NCBI GenBank assembly: GCA_023846275.1
Contig: CM043878.1
Span: 10,051,501-10,115,500, forward strand
From: Vanilla planifolia
Lineage: Eukaryota; Streptophyta; Magnoliopsida; Asparagales; Orchidaceae
Length of the DNA stretch: 64,000 bases
Reading direction: 5' to 3'
The notes under the pieces are model-generated. The model searched no databases. It saw nothing but the letters and a program-made list of their open reading frames with translations, and was not told where the DNA came from. This document shows, one piece after another, positions 37,561 to 50,600 of the stretch. Made by a program: the position numbers and the translations under genes. Numbering within the stretch: the stretch's first letter is position 1; every line of letters begins with the position of its first letter.

Positions 37561-38052
37561 CTCTCTCCCTAGTTTTCTCCGATTTCCTTTCCAACAGCCT
37601 CACCCTAATTCCACATGCTGAGAAACATCAAAGAACCATCGTTCACAAATAAAATCCTACAATCTTTAACTTAGAAAATCAGCTTATAGTTCATTAAGCA
37701 GTAAACACCAACCAAGAAATTCAACCAAAACTAGAGATTAAAAAGCTCTCGGTTCAATTTTTTTTTTTATAAATTCCCACTTCAAATGGTTCTTCCTTCT
37801 CCTCGATGCAATCCCGGAGAACGAAAGAATCGCTGATTACGTTAGGGTTTCGCACACAAATTACCTGGCCGAACGCGAGGAGACCGGAACTTTCTTCCCC
37901 CTCTGTTTGATCTCGGGGGAAAACAGAGTCAGGGTTTAAGGAAACTTGCGCGTGTTCTTCGGCCGTACTAGAGGACCGGAGCTTCTTCTACTCGACGCGA
38001 TGTCGACGGCAGACCGTGAGCTCGACGCACGGCTTTGGCTTTTTGAATTGCA

Positions 38053-38650
38053 TCCCTTCGGCGGTACCGATTAAAGGGTCAACAAGTTCCATTAAAACAT
38101 ATAATTATCTTTCAAATTTAAATATTTTACACTATAACATATTTTACAAAATAACACATAATTATTATTTCATTTTCTAACTATATTTTGAAAAACAAAA
38201 TATCAAAATTGTAAGGTTGAGATAATTACACATTTATTTATATACTAATGGTACTAACTTGTCTCGTTAATTACATCCAAATTCTGGGCTTGGCTCGACT
38301 CCGATCAAAGTTGGTTAAATCATTGCCCAAAATGAACCAAACCCATTCCAGTCCAATCCGAGCCCAAGCTTACAGTTTTGGAGAAATCAAGTAATTTTGT
38401 TTATTTTTGTCAAATTATTTATCCCAAAATATCAAACAAATAATTTAAAATTTGAAGGTTTGTTGTAGATTAAAGCTTTCTGAGGACAAATATCCAACGT
38501 TCATTTAACCTACGACTGTCAAACTTTCTCTTCGACCAATGTCTGAACGATATTATCTTGTGGTCTCGTAGTCACGCATTTGATCCACAACCAGATTTCA
38601 ACTAACAGTGGAACTCGTCCTCCGCTTCGTCTTCTCCCCTGGGGTTGGTA
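38053..38650 (+). promoter_or_regulatory. Upstream region of the DUF3754 gene
   Basis: The 600 bp between the LTR and the first coding exon. It is AT-rich to about 38280 and mixed afterwards, and should contain the promoter and 5' UTR. No single element stands out. Confidence 0.4.
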
Positions 38651-41600
38651 ATGGCAATGCTTGCCTTTAAAACCGTCGCTACCCCGCCATTCTGCTGTTC
38701 CTTATCCACCAAAAAAACATCAGCGAATCTGTTAAGGTATGGATCCAGCAAAGATACGTTCTCCGGAGATGGAAAGGTTGTTCCGACGGGAAGAGAAATG
38801 AAAGTAAAGGGGATAGAAGTCGGTGGGGACGATCGAAGGCGGGAAGAGAAAAGCATTTCAGGAATACGAGTCCCGAAACAGAAGCACGTCTCGGTTTCCA
38901 AGGTGGAGCTTCTCGATGTCATTCTGGAGATGTTTGAGTCGAAGGAGGATGCTGACGAGTTCCTGAACATTTCCGTGTGAGTTCCCATCGTCGTTTTTGT
39001 GGTCTAGCGAGCTTCTGCTCAAACCCGCACTTAACTTTGGGTCAATTTTGTTGTAGAAGCCACTGATTTGTTCTTTCCTTTGATTTGTGTGTAAAATTAC
39101 GTCTGGAATAAAAATTTGTTGAAGTGTGCCGACATTAAGTTATGAATTACTTATGAGTGTAAGTTCTAGATAATTTCGCTTGTTGTCATGTCATCATCAT
39201 CGTTATTACTATTAATAGTTGACGAGACACCAAATTCCTTTTGATACAATCCATCATTCTTAGTAGTTTGGAGTGCAAATGAAGCACAAACAGCTTGACA
39301 AACCATTGGTGCAAGCCAAAATATCTTTTAATATATATTGGGTATAGGTTATCTCAGCCCCCATCAAATCCTAGATTCTATCGGCATTGTGTGCTTTAGC
39401 CTTTGTTAATCACGCCCAACTAAAATTCTGGGCTTCTGCCTATTATAAAGTTCTCCAAGGATGGCGTAATCTGAAATTAAGGATGAAAGAAGTCTGTAGG
39501 ATTTCATTTCTTTTGCCACCAAAAGTGTACGTCTGCAATGATAACAGTGATCTTATTCCTTCTTCCACTTGCCGGATATGCCTACCGTAAGCTACTATTT
39601 GATTCCAAAGCAAGATTCTACACCAAAAAGTTTGTGGTAATGCATGAAAATGATCTTGAGAAATCATTTGGACACTTTCACACATTTCTTGATCAGTACA
39701 ATGCTAGACTCCTTTGTGTAACTCTAAGGGGCGTAGTTGTCAATGCCAACCATATGATGGAGGGCAACAATGTGGAAATCGATTGAACTTTGCAATGATG
39801 AATATGTGCTATAGATCTGTAGCATTACAATGTCAGGGTGAAGCAGTAATCATACAGTGATTAGGTAATATGTTTTAGGTGAAATATCAGCAATGAAATC
39901 ATGAACTGTAGATGAAGTTGTAGAATTAACACTTTCCCTTACATTTGATTTAAAAGCCTGATTTGCAATTGGAAATAATGTGTAATCTATGCTAGTTTCT
40001 TTATAAGGCATCAAATTGGCTACATTAAAATAGGGCTAATTTCCCAATCTTATAGAAACTCTAGCACATAAACATTCATGCTACTCGCTGAATTACCCCA
40101 AAAGGACTAGTTCTCTTGGCAACTAATTTCTTGATGGTTTGAGAAGGTAATCCTTTGGGGATTAAATACAATGTATCATAGTCTCCAGCTTTCTTATGCA
40201 CATTATCCTTAGACAAATGGCACAGGAGGCTGCTACTTAGGATTTCTTCGTCTAATTCATTGATACATTAGCTTTGTACTGTACAAGAGAAAGTTAAAGG
40301 TTAAATTCCTTTGTGTATGCTTTTGTTACTACTTTCAAGGTTGCATTATCTATACAACTCTCGTATATATTTGGAATAATTTCATTGGTGTTTAGCCAAT
40401 TTTTAACTATAGTTTTTTATAGGATGACCCTCTTAAGTATTCCTTTTATTCTTGTACTAGAATCATATGATACTTCAAAAACATTGGACATATTTGGTAA
40501 CCTCAATGTTGGAGCTTGTAGTATTTTACCCTCCTCTTGAACTCCCATTTTTCAAACAATTAGTTATTGGACCCATGATTGAGCTAAATTTTTAACTATT
40601 TTTATAGAAAGTAATTAAAGTATTGAATCTATGAATCTTAAATGTTGGTCAGTATAGGCCACTCTCTAATAGTGCATGCCATTTTAGTATTTGTGCTATT
40701 TTGTTTGGCATATACTACATATTATAAAAACACTAATTGCTCATTGAAGTGAACATCTTTCTTATATATCTTTTGTTGTCTAAGAATGTCAAAAAATTTC
40801 CTAAGATAATCAAGATGATTCTTTGTTGACTTGATATATACCAACATATCATTAAAATACACTACCATATATTTTTTTATAAGAATTCTCAATATATGTG
40901 ATTATTACTCTAGCAAATGTTCTTGTTACCTTTTATATACAAAAAGTCATAATTAATTGTTCAAATAACCCATCTTTTATCTAAAATTTTGTCTTCTACT
41001 CAACCAATTTCTTCTTCTTAATATAATAATAGCCACTTTTCATATCCATAGAGAAAATGATTACTCCATGCATCAGTTTTAATATTTTATCAAACAGATG
41101 ATTAGTAAACTATACTTTGTAATGATTATATTGATAACTCTTCTATTCATACACATGTATAATGTTCCTTCTTTGGTGTCAAAAGTACACGTGTAATACC
41201 TGAACTCAAGTTATCTTTAATGAAACCTTCATCTAGAAAATCAATTACTTGTTTCTTGAGCTTGGCATGCTTTGTAGGATTCATTTTGTAGTGTAGAAAA
41301 TTGGGTAAGGTAAATCTTAGTAACAAATGGATAAGTTGTTACATACTCATTGGGGCAAACAAACATGTAAAGTATCATGGCAAATATCTTATCACTCCTT
41401 TAACTATAATCTAACCTTCACAAGCAAGGTATGCTCATCTATCTAAAACTCCACTAAATAATAAAAAGACCGAAGCATAAGCAAATCCTCCATCAAAATT
41501 CTTGTTCTCAAACTCTTGTCTATCAAAAATATATAAGATTTATGTTTCTCTATTAACAAATTATATTTCTTTCTTTGGGTTTTAAAGCCATCCTTGAGTT

Positions 41601-44600
41601 TGTGTGGATGACATGTAGCCTTTTACCCTTAAATCTAAATGCATAATTTTTTCTATTACATTGACTTTTTTTTAATATTGAATAACCATTGTCTACCTAA
41701 TAATATATAAGTAGTGTACATGGAAAGATAACCAAACTAGGCTCAATTTTTATAAATTTTTATGAATAGTGGAGGGTAACACCATTAGTCACTAACACAA
41801 AAGTCTTATGTATCTAAGCTTTCATGTAGGATTATAGATATGTTTCAACCATAAAGTTTATTTATGTTAAAGCTATTTTAGAAACCATGCTCAAGAAAGT
41901 ACGAAAAAATAGATAAGAGGCCTTTTCTTCACCCTTGGAGAAAGTGTGTAAAATTGTGGTCATATGTCATCTCTCACTAATGATATGGTAAAAATCTGCC
42001 TCATGATTTCTAAATGCTTTTCAACCTCTAGGCCACTAAAGGTTTTATCAAATGCACTAACATCTACATCAATTTTATCTATAATTTCTATAATTATCAT
42101 CTTCTTGTCTCAGTAGTAAAGTCCTTGTCACTTGTTCAAACTGTATCGAATCCATCTATTCGTGTGCTAAGGATGCCTTTACCCCTACTTCTTGAAATAC
42201 AATAACTCACTTGGTTTAATTCTATTGCTCAAATTGCCCTTATTTTTTTCAACTTGGGAAACGGACTTAAATTGTGATGTTGACTTATAGTAAGACTTTA
42301 TTTCTAGTGCAACAATAAATTTGGTTAAGATCTTGATATCATTTCTATTGATTTTTTATTTTATCTTTTGATTAAGACCTCTAAACTTGGTAAAAGTAAT
42401 GCACACTTCTTTTGTATCTCACACTTAATTTGCAATTCATGTAGCTCTTTCATGCACTCAAGCACATGTTCACTCCGATGTTTAAGCATAATCAATTCAT
42501 CTTGCATCTATTCTTGTGATAGATAAGAATATGTTGGTATTTTAGCTTAGCATTCATCTAGTCCAAAGTGGTAATGGATGGTTGGTTTGCCTCATGCCTC
42601 TTATGTCCCTCCACCCGATAATTTTATTTTAACTAATCTCATTTGTTGCTCCTTTGAAAGTGCATACCAATTGAAGTAGTTTTTTGTGTCCATTATCCAA
42701 TCTCAAAAGACTTAAAGCATCATATTTGAAGTTTACTATCCATTAGAAAAACCAATAATTTATCCTTATTCAACACTTGTAAGAACAATATCCTTTTTAG
42801 CCTATTTCATTTGATTGGATTAACAACATTTATGCATCTTACAAGACTTGCCCATTAGGTTTGTTTCATTCAAATGATCTTTTTCATTGCTATGTCATAT
42901 TATTTCTTTGATTGCCCTTGTTCTAGCAGAATTATTGAGAAGCCCAAGCAAGCTTTGCTTAACTTATTTGTTTTTTTTCCATGCCTATGGTCATAGTTCT
43001 GATAATTCCTAAGCTTGTTGACTTCAAGTTTTTGATTTCCCTTCTATTGTACACTCTTCTATCGTGTACTTACATTACTTAACTTTGGGCTTATGCACAT
43101 AACCCCTATTCCATGAATCTTTTTAATTTTCTAGATATTGGCAAGTTACTTATGCATTTTAATCTTATTTGAATTGAAAAGCATTCTAAATTTGATATAA
43201 CAATTGAAAGCCATTCTAAATTTGATATGGCCATTGACCTTACACCATACTTTGCTTATCGCACTTATATCCTCCCAATCAATCACTTTGTTTTGCTTTT
43301 TGTTCTCAAGTCTCGCCAATTAGCATGCCAAATGTCATGTTGTATAGTTTCCTTTTTCATTGATCCACCAACAAATAAGGCCCAAACTATCAATATTCCC
43401 TTTCTCTACGACTTGCACAAATGCTCCTTTCCATCATTGGTTTGCTTCTTTAATATGCCATCCTTTTGATGAGGCATGGAATTGATGTGTTTGCTTTGGT
43501 AGCAATTTGATACAATGCTAGAACACACATTAATAAGATGATGCAATGTAAGTCTAATGATGTGCATACAGGTACAATGTTTGGCAAGGGGATGTGCAAA
43601 CATGTAGAAACAAGTTGGTTTTATTTATTTAAGGTGGAGTTTGAAGGTAGAAAGAGTTGTGTTTGAGTATGTGTAGGTGTTGTAGATGTTGAGGTTCATT
43701 GAAGTGTAGATAAGAGAAGGCAGTAATGTGTGTGTTAGCAATTGATTATAAAACTCAATAATATTGATTTTAATGTTTAATATATGAATTCAAGCCAAGT
43801 ACAAATATCATGAATTAAAGATTTTTTTGGTTGGATTTCCAATTGAATGTCTTAGTTTGAAGGCTAGGTTTTTGCTGGCTTAGCCAGGTAGTTGGCCATA
43901 TTAAGAAGGATAGAAGTTTTTTTATTTTTCTAACCTCTCCTCTATCTTTATATTGCCCCCTCTCCCTCATGGACAAGCATACCCTAGCCTCCTCTCTCTT
44001 GATTCTGAGCCAACCAGCTCCTGTTACCATGATGGAATCTTAGAACCTTCTTTACACCCAAAAGCTCTTTGTTAACTATCCTTTAAAACCCCTTGAACCT
44101 CTTTCCCTCTGCAACATTGTATCTTTAGTTAATCTTTAACTCAGCCCTATAAGCACCATCTTTTCTCTTAACCTTAAAAGCTTTCTCATCCCTCACCTTA
44201 AATGATAATTGTTTTGGTCATAATAAACATTGTGATTTGCTTTTACAAAACCCCAGTTTTTATATAAATGATAATGCCTAAGTAGACACCATCCTTAAGC
44301 CTTAAATTTCATCTTTCTTCCCATATCTAATTTTATCATAAAATCCTAACTTTCTAACTTCAACTTACAACTAATGCTTAGCTTTTTTCCCTTTTAAAAT
44401 CTCACAATCTCATTTCCTTATAGTATGTAATTATCCTTCAACCGTTAAGATACTCGGCCACACCTGAGCCTAACTTTAACATCCCAACAAAAATTGAGCC
44501 CTCACACCACCAAAAAATTATCTTCAATTTTTCCATCATTTCTCTTTATACTCAAGCATTAGACTAACCATTTCTCTTTGTATCCAAGAGCCATCTTAGG

Positions 44601-47600
44601 AATAACTCTCACTTCTCTTGGTCCTCCATCAATCTTTGTTATTAGAGCAAAAAGATCCTTGAAGGAGGTTAAAGATCACTAAGGATTATTGAAGATCTTT
44701 GAAGATTGTCAATGAACCTAGAAAACCTTTACAAATTTTTAAAAAATCCAAATGATCTTTAAAGATTCTTGAAGAACCCTATATAGTGCTACCTGCTTCA
44801 GTATACTTGAGTAGTCTTATAAGTGATTGGTAAGCAATATACTAACCCAAAGAGGTAATCCTATAAGAATTCCAATGATTAAATTCTTCTATTGCTGATA
44901 AATACTCTTTATCAAATGACTGGCTATTATATTTAGTTGCATTTTCATAAACTTTGCATAAGGTACTTAGTTGTTGCCATATTGCAATTTAACTTGGCAT
45001 TCTTTTGTAATTTAATAAACCAACTTTGGACCAATTGGGGGGCAACCGAAAGAGTGTTCTGCATTAATTTCAACCCATCCTTGAATGCAAATTGGTATCT
45101 AGAATGCTAATTTACCTTTATAAAGAAACTATTTTGATTAGTTTTTTTAAGTTTATATACTTTATCTTGTTTCAACTTGTTGATTGATAATTGAAAAAAA
45201 AACTAAGAAAATATTTTTTGCTGCATTTTAATTTAATAATCATCACATTTGCATTCTCTTCATTATTTTTAACTAATCTAGCATTATATCAATACAACAT
45301 GCCATCAAAACAAGTTTCCATGGAGAACTTAGAAGAGCTTGGGGCTGAACTTGACTCTAGCTATGACATAGATGACAAGATAGAACAAGTTAGAATGAGT
45401 AATTTCCAAACCTTCATGGCACAAATGAATAACCAATTATAATATAGTTTATTACAATTAAGTGATAAAAATAAGTCACCCACCTTGATAGAAATGTGTG
45501 TGTAGTGTCCATAAGAGGAGCATGAATTGTACAAATTTAAACTCAATCCAAATCAACATCACAAATATTCTTGATTCAATTCAAATTCAATTAAAAAATA
45601 AAGTAACAATAAAGGCTTTTTATTTTCTCAAAGAGATTTCAATTAACTTAAGTTACAAACCAAGATATTAATTGAAATTTTTTACTTTCAAATATACAAA
45701 ATAAGATGCTTGCTTTTACAAACCAAATTCACCTAACTCAATTACTCAAATATTTGCAATGTTTAATCTCAAATAATTTAATTAATCTTAAATATTCTTG
45801 CAGTCAAAATCACTTGTCTATCTTAATGACTATTATATTAATTTTTACAAAAGGTTCTTTAGCACAAATTCTTTTGTAGTGGTGATGTTTGTTATGAAGT
45901 AATAAATCAAATAAAACAAAGTAATACAAATACAGAAAGGGTGCATGAAATTTTTACGTAATTAATAAAATCTTTGCTTATATCTATCTCGAGTCGACCT
46001 GACCAGGTTTCCACTAAAACCAACACTCTTTCACCATAGTTGGTAAGTGCAAACTTTATACAATCTTATTCCCTGTTCACCCACGGCCAAATAAGAGTCA
46101 CTTTCATAAATCCACTTCCTTTTTGCCCAAGGAGTCACCTTCACAAATTTGTTCCATTTTTGCTCACACTAGGGAGTCACCTTCACAAATTTGCTCCCTT
46201 TTTGCTCACACTAAGGAGGAGTCACCTTCACAAATTTGCTCCCATTTTGCCCACTTTTAGATAGGAGTTGTTCACATAAAAGAGTGTAATAACAATTTAA
46301 ATATGTATTACAGGACTTGTACAAAGTAATACATACAAAATCCTATACCATTTCACTTGAGCAAATAATATAACTCAAATCTAGATAAGTTAAAAGGATA
46401 TTACTAAATAAGATACAAAGTTACGTAATGGCCGAAGAATAATATAGATAAGCTCAGAATAATGCAGTAGGAATAAGATGTTCCATAGTTTGGATCTTAA
46501 CCTTTGGTTGTAAACTTTGATTCACTTGTAAATGATTTAGCAACAAATCCATCAACATATTCTTTTTCAAAATCACTTTTATTTATATGAATCAAAGAAA
46601 TATATACAATTAATAAGTTTTAATGGAAAAAAACTCATTCTCAAAATAGTCAAAATAATTGTTATGCTCTTGTGATACTGGCTGTACTTTTATAATACTT
46701 GTATTGTAAATAGATGATTAGTATTACACCTAGATTGCCCGGACAATACGCATGTTTGATCTGTCCATTTTTACTTCTCTTAAGATATCGTATTTATATG
46801 ATGATTACATTGTATTATATGACAAGAACATATCTACCCAAGTCTAATTTTTAAGCTTTTGAAAAAATATTGTATCGATACAAAATTGTACCATGATGAT
46901 GCGAGGTACGAGAAGCTCATAATACTAATCAAGAATGATCATATTCGTATGAGGCGGATCATAATCATATGACACTAATTCGCTCAATAAATGACAAAGT
47001 CCTCAATGCAAACACTCAGGTAAATATATACCGACTTATGCGAAAGATATATAGTATAGGTATAAAGAAAATTCATCTAAAATATATCTAAGTTCTAAAC
47101 TCTTGGTACATTAATATATTGATTATATAACTATAAAAATGTATCATATTTATTTGATATAATAATCTTTAATTTACATATTTAATATAAAAAATTATAG
47201 TAGAGGATAACTATATAATCTAAAAATTTTCTTTGAAAGAATTTTTGACAACTTTTAAAATGGGTCAATTTGAAGAATCAATCAACAAAAACAAAGGCCT
47301 TTTTAATATCTACTAGAATTGGCAAAGCTATGTATTTTCTAACTATTTGCTTAGAAGTTTTTGTTTGCTACATATAAAACATTGGGACATAATTCTTTCC
47401 ACATCTTTCTTAAAATTGGCAAAGCTATGTATTTTGTAACTATTTGCTTAGTAGTTTTTGCTTGCTACATATAAAACATTAGGACATAATTCTTTCCATA
47501 TCTTTCTTAGTAAAAGCTAGTAAACTCTAGATCTTAGCATATTAATTATTTTATCTCTATGCTTGTGTGCTATTATCTCCCTCCCCCAAAAAGTAATTCA

Positions 47601-50600
47601 AAAATTGAAGAATCTCTCAATGAAGTCTTAGGAATGTGTAATTGTTTTTTCTTAAATTGATAATCATCAACTACAAGGAAAGAGTTATATAATTCTATGA
47701 ATTAGTCCTTCAAATATTTATGTAAAATTTGAAAATTAGAAGTAATGTAATCATCCTTTAACTTATCTAAATTCGATATTTTAAATTCAAGTGAAGTAAC
47801 AGCCAAAGCAATTCCAGATAAAACATCAATGGGTTTATTTTGTATTCTAGGATTATATTCAAGACAAATGAAAGATCTTGTAAATACTTTACCCATTTTG
47901 CAATCCTCACTCATTTGAACTCAATTGAATACCTAAAAATGGAAGGGAAGGTATAATTTTTAGGTAGAGATCGTTGAGTAGAGCTTAACAATCCTTATTT
48001 AAGATGGATTTCAAAATCCTTGCTTTTATAGAGAAAGCAATCCTTGAAATTCTTTTTAGTTAATATGCAGAATTTTTGTAGGGATTGGGGAATTCTATTA
48101 CAATGGGGGATTTAAAGCATTGAAAATTTCATTAAATAAGTGGTGCATATGTGTAAGAATTATTTACATGCCTTTATTCTTGCAAAGAAATCTGAAGGTA
48201 AGCTTCTAGACTTCAACAAAAAGAATGCTATTTGAAACCAACTCAAATTGTATAGCATGGTTGTTGCAACATATGATGTTTTAACTATCATGACTTAACA
48301 TATGCTTTTGTCTATCAGAGTGGATTCTATTGACCCAAGTTGCACCCTTTTTAGATGGATTTCTTTCTTTCCTCATGGAGAAATGTTAACAAAGAAACCT
48401 TCTCTAATGCTAGTCATTCAACAACACCTGCTTCTCTAGGTCAAAGAGGAGAAACCAAAATTACACCTTGATAGACATTGACCTATTCATTCCATGCAAC
48501 CATAAATTCTTTCTTTAAGATAAAGATACCCTCTTCAGCTTATTTCTTTTTGAAAAAAAATGCTGTCTTCAACTTAACCAAGCAGATAGCCTATGAGGCA
48601 ACTTCTTAAAGGCAGTTTCTCATTCCCAAAAATTTATCATCCTCCTTTTTTCAATCCCCTTGGTGACCTCCTCTCCTATTGCATATCATCACCCTCATAA
48701 GCCACCACCACTCCATACTTCTCCTTGATCTTTTCAAGACCATCCGGCCTTGGTTTTGTTACTTGATGGAGTAAAAGGGATCTTCTCATTCATCATCCCA
48801 AGAATGGCAAGACAAAAGAAATGGCCTTGAGAATCCAATTCAGAGAAACAAAAGGTTAATTGGTTATGATCTTTGCATTTTCAACAACTTTAAGTGGTCT
48901 TAATATTGTACAGCTTACCATAAATAAAGTTTTGCTGCTAGCTAGAGAAAATTAACCCATGCTGCTCATTTGGAAAGGCCTAGAAAGGTTTTTGTTTAAT
49001 TTCTTTCTTCAATAGAAAATTATTAGTAAGTGCTGTTGTTCACTGATTGTTTGAAATTCCAGTTTGAGTTATATGTGTTAATTCAGTCATAATTCATGGA
49101 AATTTTGACCATGGTTCAGATGGTGTAACCTTTATGGAAAAGTAGGCTTGTTGCAGAGTTTTTTTTCTTTATAACTTGATAATATTGATTGATTTGCATT
49201 AAAATGGACAAAATAGATAAACTTTTTCAAGCCTTTATATTGCCATGATATATAGTGATTATGTGGTGTACGGTTTGCCAGTTTCCCCTCCTGTTGATCT
49301 TCACTGTAATTTGAATCCAATTATCTAGAGGCTTCTATTAAAATAATTGATGACAAAATGATTGAGCACAAACAATTCTTAAAAAATGAGATGACAATAG
49401 TATAGGCCACAATTTTTTAAAATATTATGACAATGACATGGTAGTACGCAACAACAAAAATTTTTATAAATTATATGTATAATGTACAACTTAGAAAGCA
49501 TTATAAATAAAATGAAATATGCAAAAAAACTTTGAAAGCTTCACATTTTAGCTGGAGATGCTGGAGCTTTTCAGTGATAGTTGGAGAGTATATACAAACT
49601 TCAAGTGTTGGAAATGATTGAAAGCAAATGAAACTCAGAAGATCATGATATGAGAAAAAAGCCACATTTTCTTATCTGAAGAATGATGCATCTGGTTGTT
49701 GTCATATCCTAGAATTATGTTCCCAAGTATCAGATGGAGTCTTGGATGTATTCCACTTGGGTTATTGAAGTGTCTATATTTTTCTTGATCATTTTTTAGT
49801 TGACACACTGCATGGCATCTTCAATGTGTTTGTACCCAAGTTCTGATTATATCTTGTTTTGAAAGTTTTTTGAAACTGACACAATGATATATAGAGGTAG
49901 CCTTGCTTTTGAGTTAAATGATATTGCATGACACAATGCTTGATTGTGGGTATTCTTCTCAGTGCTCCTTAATGTTCTTTGTGAACTTTATATTTAAATA
50001 TTTTTTCTTCTGAATAACACTGACGTGCATTCTATTTTTACTTAAAAGAACAACTTTATCTTGAAAGGACCCATACTTTAGTATAACATAGTTGTTTTTT
50101 GTCCTAGCACTACTTTCTCAAAGATAGTTCCAAGCTTTTTCTCGATCACATTGTGAAGTTTTTATCGAAGAGAACTTTTCTTCTTATAGTGTCATCTCAA
50201 TACATATTCTAGTCCTTTCCAAATCATTGGAGCTCTTGTGGTATTTTTTATACTTTTGACATTTTACTACACTATGGGGAATGCCTTCTTGATCTAAGCA
50301 TGATGCACATTAAGAAAAATACAGGTGTTTGGATTCCATTCTTCATGCTGAACACAAAGGTGTTCTGGAGGAGATGAGAAGTGATTATACTTGTTTTCAA
50401 GACCTGGATAGAACCACGTCATTGACAGAATTGGAGGAGGCCTTACCTAGACCACATTATTCATCTTCTGCTGGTTCCATGGGTATTGGTAAGCAAAATG
50501 AATTCAGCCACAATTCTGAAGATGATAGATCTCCCTGTTTACCTGATAGCTCAAACCACCTTCAATCCATTTTTGGATCTTTTTCTGGAAGAGAAAGAAA

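Larger units (their letters stand above)
32090..38052 (-). mobile_element. Old Ty3/gypsy fossil (Tekay/Del-like) with a degraded LTR pair
   Basis: On the minus strand the parts lie in the expected order, right to left. They are a 5' LTR (about 35341-38052), reverse transcriptase (about 34030-34870, with a SRAPYRMA-like entry and the IDDLFDQL region), the RNase H end (about 33610-33760, a GKANVVADALSRK-like segment), integrase (about 33050-33410), and the start of a 3' LTR (from about 32090). The LTR parts match each other at 32140-32230 and 35450-35530, roughly 75-80 percent by eye, so the insertion is old. Gag was not recognised in the 500 bp between the reverse transcriptase and the 5' LTR. 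The copy has many breaks. The lineage is inferred from integrase style and LTR length. Confidence 0.75.
35341..38052 (-). repeat. 5' LTR of the Tekay-like fossil
   Basis: Its left end, TATCATGCCCC, matches the complement of the solo LTR's terminal GGGGCGTGACA. Its right end, GAATTGCA, would correspond to the TGTAATATCC start, followed on the minus strand by an A-rich then GC-rich block as in the solo LTR. The tandem CTGCA-AAAGTACTA motif recurs at about 36450 and 36522 (72-bp spacing), matching the 71-bp repeats of the solo LTR. Hence the two LTRs look like an old and a young member of one lineage. The right border is less certain than the left. Confidence 0.6.
38977..50324 (+). other. Intron 1 of the DUF3754 gene (11.3 kb)
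   Basis: A GTGAGT donor and a CAG acceptor join codons for the V in NISVCLDS. The intron contains gypsy fossils at about 40085-42950 and 47280-47930, a minisatellite at 46090-46262, and long unidentified AT-rich stretches: 38977-40084, 42951-46089, 46263-47279 and 47931-50324. Confidence 0.9.

Noticed and set aside
38602-38988. A 128-codon minus-strand frame opposite DUF3754 exon 1
   Set aside because: It is a shadow. The plus-strand frame splices in phase to exons with clear DUF3754 sequence.
44636-44650. Primer-binding-site-like TTATTAGAGC with a possible gag start at 45300
   Set aside because: No LTR border before it, and the short frame at 45191-45442 has no recognisable gag motif.
46040-46264. 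A 74-codon repetitive open frame
   Set aside because: It is produced by a 37-45-bp minisatellite, not by a repeat protein gene.
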